DNA from: Diphasiastrum complanatum
Taxonomy: Eukaryota; Streptophyta; Lycopodiopsida; Lycopodiales; Lycopodiaceae
DNA: 64,000 bases
Assembly: GCA_029204225.1 (NCBI GenBank)
Contig: CM055102.1
Span: 41,313,068-41,377,067, forward strand
Direction: 5' to 3'
Below are positions 57,346 through 64,000 of this stretch, piece after piece. Positions within the stretch are counted from its first letter, which is position 1. Every line of letters starts with the position of its first letter. The notes under the pieces are model-generated. The model worked only from the letters and a program-made list of their open reading frames with translations. It searched no databases and was not told where the DNA came from. The translations under genes were made by a program, and so were the position numbers.

Positions 57346-59076
57346 CGTTCGTCCAGTCTTCCCAAACATGCAACTTATACATAGCAATACATTCACATAA
57401 GAATGTTATTTATACATGCACAAGTACAAAGAGACATGATTTTGAACATAGTGTCGGGTACTAGGGCAGATCCATGCCATGCGAGCCCCACGGACTTCCC
57501 ATGTAACTTGTTAGGAAATCCGAGCACTTGCAGGCTTGGACAAATCCATGTCGTTCAAGCCCATCAAAATCTCCATCTGAAAACATCCAAGGCTTGCTTA
57601 TATAGGCAACACTTTCACTATTTAACCAAAACAACTTTTTCAAGGATGAAATACGTAATTATAAAGATTTACAATCTGGAAAGTAATAACTTTTCCGGCT
57701 GATAAAAAACTTTTTATGTAAAATGTGTCGTTCCAAACGTCATAAAGAACTGCATGGTAGTATGAAGTGGTACTGCATTTTCAAATAAAATCATTGAACT
57801 TCATACCTGAATGCGAGGTGAGGTGATTTCTTGTGAGCTACCCATCCTCCAATATTTCAAGCAAAACCCTGTTTTCATACTATTTGAATCAACAAACCAT
57901 TCATGCTTTCATATAAGCAAGTTTTCATGCCCCAACAAATAACGTGCTCATTTTTCATATATGTTAGCACATACATTTATAGTAACGATCATTATGTGAG
58001 AGTATGAGCAAGCTCATTGAGGGCGGCCTACTATGAAGTGTATCCGTAGAGAAGCATAGTGGTTATCAATGCATTCATCATTATACAAATCTGTGTGCAG
58101 CGATGGTTCAATTAGAACTGTAGTGAAAGTAGAATGTCCATCGCTCTCCAGATGGAGCAATCAATGTGAAGTAATCATGCTCAGCTTGAAGTAATCATGA
58201 AAACAATGTAAGTGAATCCGCAGAAGGTAAAGCGGCTATCCACGTGAAGTAGTAATGCTTACTTGTATGAGCAAATCCGCAGATATTGAAGCGGTTGTCC
58301 AACGGGACAGAATCTGCTGTCCTAGAACTTACAAAATGCATTCAACTTTGTGTGCATTGTTGCTACACCACCTCTTGGTGGCAGTTCGCTATCATAATCA
58401 AATAAGAACTACAAGTTGATAGGTCTCATACCTGAAGTAGAGTGTACTATCCCTTTTGAGCTATCATCCGCAAATTTTTGCTTTCAAGCGTGTATGTCGG
58501 AAGCAAGAACGTAGTATCTATGATGATCAAACCATTGTGAGTTCATTCACATTCCAACAAATGAAACTGATAATGCTTTTCCTATGTGAACGATCATTCA
58601 ATCAGCAGAACCATAGCATTCTTACCTTTTGATTGCAATAAACTCCATCCGAATACTCTTTCGCAAAGCTTACACAGGTTTCCTCCTCTCCAAGCAAGGA
58701 TGACAGTAGTAGAGAAGCCAGCCAAGAGAGCAAAGGCAAGAGAGAGAGTAGAAGAGAGCAAGAAGAGTGAAACTTAGGGTTGTAGTATTCTTCCCTTTTA
58801 TAGAAAACCCAGCACCCTTTGGGCACTAGGTGTTAGAAGATGCTCACTGTTAGATTGAGTCCGTATCATGTGCACTGATCACAACCGTTCGTTGAGAACC
58901 AAGTTTTCCACCAAAAGACTTAGTAGGTTTTTTTAAAAAAAAAACTTTCTTATTTAGGGCCATGTTTCTAAGTTAAGCAAGATACGACATTTTTAGTTGG
59001 TAAAGTATCATAAGGAAAAAGAGTTTTTTGCCGTTTTGAAAACCAATTGAAATGTAGTATAAGTATAGTAGAGTCC

Positions 59077-59078
<2 letters not shown>
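57346..59078. other. No gene seen
   Basis: No supported coding sequence. A word AATCCGCAG followed by GAAGCGGYTRTCC occurs twice (58205 and 58267) in a weak tandem duplication. The small frames on both strands look random. Confidence 0.5.

Positions 59079-59144
<66 letters not shown>
59079..59144. repeat. (GA)33 microsatellite
   Basis: A perfect run of GA dinucleotides, 66 bp. Confidence 0.97.
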
Positions 59145-59146
<2 letters not shown>

Positions 59147-59183
59147 CCATCAACCATACCCACAGTTAGCAAAGTATCTCAGG

Positions 59184-59221
59184 GGGCAGTTAGCACCCCT
59201 GAGAAGGAGTGCTAACTGCCC
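59184..59221. repeat. Perfect 13-bp hairpin with competing fold
   Basis: GGGCAGTTAGCAC (59184-59196) pairs exactly with 59209-59221 across a 12-nt loop. CTCAGGGG (59178-59185) can instead pair with CCCCTGAG (59196-59203), so two mutually exclusive hairpins are possible. No T-tract or gene beside it suggests a terminator. Confidence 0.8.
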
Positions 59222-59681
59222 ACCAAGAGAAAGTGTGCATTAATAGATAGTGTGAACATAAGACCAGGGAACGTATTGTGTAGGGAAATCTTGTTGACGA
59301 TTCTGTAGAGTTTTTCTTTCATAAAGCCATTTTTTTGGAATGCCAAAACAATGTCATTGATTTCTTTAATAAAAGCAGTTTGATCGCTACAACTATACAT
59401 AGCAGCAATAATTTGTGCAATGATAACCTTATAAGAGTTAAAGATCGGTCCATTGGATGCCAAGTGAATGAACTGGAAAAAAGAAAAAGGCAGTTCCGTA
59501 ATATTCAAGAAGTTTACCAGTAGATATATTTCCGCTGCCATTAGACATTATCTGCTATTCATAAACTCATTGTCAGATTAGTAGTAGCTATATATTACTC
59601 GGAGGATGATTTGTTGAAAATTGTCACTTCTCACTTGACATTGGTTCATGTAAATATTGATCAAACATTAGAATATGTTGA

Positions 59682-60473
59682 TGATATGATTTCACACGTG
59701 TGGAGCATGTTCCCATGTGTGAAAGGATGTACTTTTCATGTTTGTATATATCCAAATTGATTTTGTATCATTCTAGTTAGTGTGAACATGAAATGACTAG
59801 TTTTTAGTCAAGTTGACTAGTCACCTACAAATTAGCTTTTCCTTGCATGTGCATGAGTAAATGCTCCCACATGGCAAGTGGATGTTCACATGTGTGTATA
59901 GAGTACTAGAAGATAAGAGTTGACCATTTTCCTTAGATCCTATTTTGTAGGGAATATTCCTATATTCTAGGAGACTAGCTTTTTGGATTTTAGTCATATT
60001 CTAGAAGGTCAACTATTGGATAAGGATCAAGGATGGATCAAATGGATAGATATGAGTGATGTGGCACTCTTCACACGTGTGAAGGCCTGCTGGACTGTAC
60101 CAGACTCATGGATGTACTTGATCCATAAAAGGATCATCATTTTGCTAAGAAAATTGATGAGACTTTTGCACTCTACACTTTTGTGAGATTTCTAGTCATT
60201 TGTCTTGTGATTTTTATGCATGATTGCTATCTAGTATCATTGTACTTGTTGTTTCAGGTGCAGGCCGTACAGTGGACAGTACTCCACACGTGTGAAGCCG
60301 CTCTCACTAAAAAATGATGTGTTGATCCATTGCTCTTGCTTAAATCCAAGTGTAGTGAATCTAGATCAAGATCTAATGTGTAGAACTTGATAGATTCATT
60401 GATTAAGCAACCAATAACTCTCTATGATTGTAAAGTACAATCATTATTGTCCTAAAAACTGTAAAATTTATCA
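59682..60473 (+). mobile_element. 5' LTR of intact-looking Copia (element Cp6)
   Basis: The LTR is 792 bp, with a TGATA..TATCA terminal inverted repeat, directly before the primer-binding site. It carries three CACACGTGTG palindromes (59693-59702, 60072-60081, 60285-60294), the middle one extended to CTTCACACGTGTGAAG. The 3' LTR is outside the window, so the start depends on the inverted repeat. Confidence 0.75.
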
Positions 60474-60485
60474 TGGTATCAGAGC
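60474..60485 (+). other. Primer-binding site of Cp6
   Basis: TGGTATCAGAGC immediately after the LTR's CA. Confidence 0.93.
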
Positions 60486-61068
60486 TAAGTAAGAGAGTGA
60501 TCATTGAATCATAAATCTTGTAAAGATCATTGGCAAAATTTGTTTTTTGGCCAATACTAGTGAGGGCGAGTTCTTCTAGAGTGATAGCTTGTAATCATTT
60601 GGATCAAAACGACTTGGAGGCTGTGTATGTACTTTTCACACGTGTGAAACCGTACAGCAACTTTCAATTCAAGTTACTTTGTGTTTTTTGGTCCCAAAAT
60701 CACAATACTAGTTCATTTTTGGTGCTTTTTGAAGCATAGTATTGATCTAGATTCATTCTAACTAATGCCTATGACCAAATAGTGTTTTGGATCATTGAAG
60801 CATTTCTTTTTAGAGTCTAAGATCAGATCTAAGAGGCTGATTTGTTCAGATCCTTAGTTGAAGTGAAATCTCTAAGAAAAGTGTAAAGCAATTTTTTTTG
60901 TGAGAGTGAAAGCTAGAAATTTTTGGTAAGATCTTTGAGTATCATTCAAGCTTGTGTGTTAGTTTGATAGAGACAAGCCTATAGGCATTCTAGTAAGCTT
61001 TAGGCCACTTCATAGATCTTTTAAAATTCAAAAATCTTTGTGATTTTTAAAAGAGCATTCATTCTAAA
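60486..61068 (+). other. Leader of Cp6
   Basis: 583 bp between PBS and the gag-pol ATG, no long frame. It holds the longest palindrome of the set, TTTCACACGTGTGAAA at 60634-60649. Confidence 0.7.
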
Positions 61069-64000
61069 ATGTCATCCATGGGTGGATATTTGATGGAACC
61101 AAGTGAGAGACTCACTTCCACAAATTATTCCATTTGGAAAGTGAGAATGGAATCACTCCTAGTGATCCATGATCTATATGACATAGTTCAAGGAGTAGAG
61201 GAAGAGCCTCAAACTCCCCAAGAACAAGCCAAATACAAGAAGAGAGCAAGATTAGCTCTACATTGCATAAAGTTAAATGTATGCAATGACCTCTTGAAAG
61301 AGGTGTCTTCTTGTACCTCATCCAAAGAGGCTTGGGATTCATTAAAGAGCATTTATGAATCCAACAATACTTCAAGAATCCTCATGCTAAGAAATCAAGT
61401 TTTCCAAAGCATGAAAGGAAGTGGAGAGAGTGGACAAGAGTATGTTCTTAGGATCAAATCTCTTAACAAGGAGTTAAGTGCAATAGGAGAGAAGATCCAA
61501 GATCAAGAACTAGTACAAATCATTTTGAATGGTCTAAGTGATGAGTTTACCAACTTAGTCCAATTATTTGCCATTCAAGACTCTCTTCCATCCATTGAAA
61601 AGTTGCACAATGTTCTTGTGGCCGAGGAGAGTAGGCTTCTACACCTCAAGACAAGAATGGATAGCATGTCACTTAATGGAGGAGAGGAGAAAGCTAACTT
61701 TACATCTAAAGGCAAGAAAAAGCAAAATCCATTCAAGAAAAATCAAGGCAAGGAGGCCGAGATGAAGAATGGAGGATCTACCTCCAAAGGCAAAGTGAAG
61801 AACAAGGCAAAACTAAAGTGTTTCTTTTGTGGAAAGAAAGGACACTTTGCCTCAGAATGCTACTTGAAGAAGAATCAACAAGCCAAAGGAGATCAAGGGA
61901 ACATTGCTCAAGAGGAAGAATATGAGGATGGATTCAACACATCCTTAATGGTTGCATCTACACCAACTTCAAGTCAAGACACATGGTGGATAGATAGTGG
62001 GGCTAGTTCCCACATGTCCTTTAACAAGCATTATTTTTCTACTCTTCTATCTTGTAATGACTCTAAGAAGTCAATATACACTGCTAGTGATCAAGCATGC
62101 AAGATAGATGGCATAGGATCTATACCTCTTTGTTTAGGCACATCTAAAAGGATAGATCTAGATAATGTTTTGTATGTTCCTACCATTTCAAGAAACTTGC
62201 TTAGTGTAGGACAATTAATGAACAATGGACTAGATGTACATTTCAAGAATGGAGTTTGTTCCATCTTGAAAAATGATAAGTGCATAGCTAGTGGCATTAA
62301 GCAAGGTAGACTTTTCAAGTTGGATGCTAATGTTGCAAGTGAAAGTGTGAACTTGGCTAGGGAGGAGCTAACTCAAGTGGAGCTTTGGCATAAGAGATTA
62401 GGCCATCCTAATCTTCAATCTATGGAGTCAATGGCAAGCAAGGAACTAGCTCTCGGCCTACCAAGAGCTTTCAAGAAGTGTGGAAAAATGTGTGAGGCAT
62501 GTGGCCTTGCAAAGTCACACAAATCTTCTTACAAGAAATCTTCATCAAGATCTCTCTCTCCCTTGGATCTCATACATTCTGATGTACATAGTTTTTCACA
62601 TGCAAGTAATGGAGGTGCCTTGATGTATGTAACTTTTATAGATGATTGTACTAGATTCACATGGATTGAGTTACTATCAAAGAAAAATCTTGTTTATGAA
62701 GCTTTCATTAAGTTCAAGTCTCTAGTAGAGAAACAACTTAGTACTTCTATCAAAGCACTAAGATGTGATAATGGAGGAGAGTACACCTCCAATAAAATGA
62801 AAGACTTTTGTGAGATCAATGGTATTAAGTTACAATACACTTGTTCCTACACCCCTCAACAAAATGGGGTGGCCGAGAGGAAAAATAGGAGTCTATGTGA
62901 GTGTGCAAAGTCCTTGAGGCTTGATGCATCACTTCCCATCTCATTTTGGGGAGAAGCCATAACATGTGCTAATTATTTGTGTAATAGACTTCCTAGTAGT
63001 GCTATAGATGGGATCTCACCTTATCAAGCCTTGTTTGATAAGAAACCCAATGTAAAATATTTTAAGATCTTTGGATGTACTTGTTATGTACACATTCCTT
63101 TGGAGACTAGAAGGAAAGAAGATGCTACCTCCTTCAAAGGAATCTTTGTTGGCTATGGAGAAAATAGCAAGGGATATAGGATATATGATCCTACATCCAA
63201 GAAAGTAAAGGTAAGCAAGGATGTACTTTTTGATGAGTCACAATTTGCTAAGAGCTTGTCAAATGGATCTAACCCATTGTGCATTGAAGATCTTGACAAA
63301 TCCGAGGAGGATCTTGACAAACCCGAGGAGGATCATGACAAACCCGAGGATGGAGATTTGGATCCAAGTCAAAAGGGGCCAAGAAGATCATCAAGGAGCA
63401 AGGCCGAGCCCTCAAGGCTTACCTATGTGGACAAGGGAAAGCAAAAGGAAGGCTCTACATCTTCTACCTCTTACTCTTTTTTAGCTACATTGATTGAAGA
63501 ACCATCATCTTTTGAAGAAGCATGTAAATCTAAAGTTTGGAGAGATGCAATGCAAGTAGAGTATGATGCATTAGAAGAAAATCATACTTGGAATCTTGTA
63601 AATCTTCCAAGAGGAAAGAAACCACTTGCATGTAAGTGGATTTATAGAATTAAGTACAATCAAGATGGATCTATTAGTAAATACAAAGCTAGGCTTGTTG
63701 CTAAGGGATTTCTTCAAATAAAAGGATTGGATTATGAAGAAACATTTGCACCTGTAGCTAAGCTTGTAACTATTAGATTAATCATTTGCATTGCTACTTT
63801 GTTCAAATGGGATCTCTACCAAATGGATGTGACAAATGCCTTCTTGAATGGCTTCTTAGAAGAGGAAATCTACATGATGCAACCCGAGGGCTTCATCAAG
63901 ATTGGTGAGGAGCAAAAGGTGTGCTACTTAAGGAAGAGCCTATATGGCTTGAAGCAAGCACCTAGAGCTTGGTACTCTAGGTTGCATGATTTTCTCTATT
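61069..64000 (+). CDS. Copia gag-pol polyprotein, open to the window edge
   Basis: 977 uninterrupted codons from ATG 61069 (MSSMGGYLMEPSERLTSTNY), chosen because the Copia Gag signature starts here. Gag occupies residues 1-245. A zinc knuckle CFFCGKKGHFASEC is at 251-264. The protease motif is WWIDSGASSHMS with Asp309. The pre-integrase zinc region has LWHKRLGHPN (His441) and CEAC. Integrase has Asp505 (IHSDVHS), Asp567 (LRCDNGGEY) and Glu603 (GVAERKNR), giving exact DD35E spacing. An acidic linker carries a 7-residue repeat (741-761). RT begins near 822 with CKWIYRIKYNQDGSISKYKA and QMDVTNAFLNG (Asp920), then SLYGLKQAPRAWYSRL. The YVDD site and RNase H lie beyond 64000. All catalytic residues seen are intact, so the element may be recent and possibly active. 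Confidence 0.95.
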   Translation, partial: MSSMGGYLMEPSERLTSTNYSIWKVRMESLLVIHDLYDIVQGVEEEPQTPQEQAKYKKRARLALHCIKLNVCNDLLKEVSSCTSSKEAWDSLKSIYESNNTSRILMLRNQVFQSMKGSGESGQEYVLRIKSLNKELSAIGEKIQDQELVQIILNGLSDEFTNLVQLFAIQDSLPSIEKLHNVLVAEESRLLHLKTRMDSMSLNGGEEKANFTSKGKKKQNPFKKNQGKEAEMKNGGSTSKGKVKNKAKLKCFFCGKKGHFASECYLKKNQQAKGDQGNIAQEEEYEDGFNTSLMVASTPTSSQDTWWIDSGASSHMSFNKHYFSTLLSCNDSKKSIYTASDQACKIDGIGSIPLCLGTSKRIDLDNVLYVPTISRNLLSVGQLMNNGLDVHFKNGVCSILKNDKCIASGIKQGRLFKLDANVASESVNLAREELTQVELWHKRLGHPNLQSMESMASKELALGLPRAFKKCGKMCEACGLAKSHKSSYKKSSSRSLSPLDLIHSDVHSFSHASNGGALMYVTFIDDCTRFTWIELLSKKNLVYEAFIKFKSLVEKQLSTSIKALRCDNGGEYTSNKMKDFCEINGIKLQYTCSYTPQQNGVAERKNRSLCECAKSLRLDASLPISFWGEAITCANYLCNRLPSSAIDGISPYQALFDKKPNVKYFKIFGCTCYVHIPLETRRKEDATSFKGIFVGYGENSKGYRIYDPTSKKVKVSKDVLFDESQFAKSLSNGSNPLCIEDLDKSEEDLDKPEEDHDKPEDGDLDPSQKGPRRSSRSKAEPSRLTYVDKGKQKEGSTSSTSYSFLATLIEEPSSFEEACKSKVWRDAMQVEYDALEENHTWNLVNLPRGKKPLACKWIYRIKYNQDGSISKYKARLVAKGFLQIKGLDYEETFAPVAKLVTIRLIICIATLFKWDLYQMDVTNAFLNGFLEEEIYMMQPEGFIKIGEEQKVCYLRKSLYGLKQAPRAWYSRLHDFLY

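Noticed and set aside
58968-59153. ORF with a long Ser/Leu repeat
   Set aside because: Translation of the (GA)n microsatellite.
59212-59541. 109-codon minus-strand ORF before the Cp6 LTR
   Set aside because: No recognisable motif, no promoter or neighbours; length expected by chance in AT-rich DNA.
60474-60485. Possible fragment of an initiator tRNA gene
   Set aside because: Only the 12-base 3'-end complement is present, directly after an LTR, so it is a primer-binding site. The same applies to the other PBS sites.

Overview
The window is nuclear DNA of a land plant with a large, repeat-rich genome. The evidence is a mass of LTR retrotransposon remnants of both superfamilies: Copia (gag-PR-INT-RT order) and Gypsy chromoviruses with C-terminal chromodomains. 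Most recognisable primer-binding sites are of the plant initiator-Met type (TGGTATCAGAGC). The DNA is AT-rich, with long A/T runs and microsatellites. I find no intact host gene, tRNA or rRNA gene, and no CRISPR. The species cannot be read from the sequence; a fern, lycophyte or gymnosperm would fit.

Layout. 1-1895: left part of a minus-strand Copia element (gag remnant, leader, PBS, 5' LTR). 2872-3402: diverged 175-bp tandem triplication. 3895-5700: decayed minus-strand gene of unknown family with a recognisable 91-nt intron. 7050-11175: two decayed plus-strand Copia elements. 11742-12387: a dispersed repeat whose inverted partner lies at 49549-50197. 14990-16831: 3' end of a plus-strand chromovirus with LTR family A. 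16842-19027: long decayed ORF of unknown family (U1). 19076-19867: LTR-like block. 20720-23030: minus-strand Gypsy element split by a solo LTR with a near-perfect target-site duplication. 23116-25126, 30966-35972 and 51288-54080: three more members of the LTR-A chromovirus family, all minus strand. 25131-29196: another chromovirus whose gag is split head to head. 29563-30960 and 40929-41260: N-terminal-type U ORFs; 44235-45262: a second copy of the U1 C-terminal region. 39743-40130: Gypsy integrase piece. 47060-49090: two Copia RT fragments around an LTR. 54917-55434: PBS and LTR of another Copia-like element. 56530-57345: 0.8-kb foldback (hairpin) element. 59682-64000: the youngest-looking element, a Copia with LTR, PBS, leader and an uninterrupted gag-pol reading frame that runs off the window.

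Nothing here forms a host pathway. The genes are modules of retroelements: Gag packages RNA, protease processes the polyprotein, RT/RNase H makes cDNA, integrase inserts it, and chromodomains guide insertion to chromatin. Almost all are broken by stops, frameshifts, deletions or nesting. The least explained material is the U ORF family (with a shared TATA promoter module upstream of two of its starts), the intron-bearing gene at 3895-5700, the foldback element, and five arrays of a TCGA/A-tract motif lying next to retroelement pieces.
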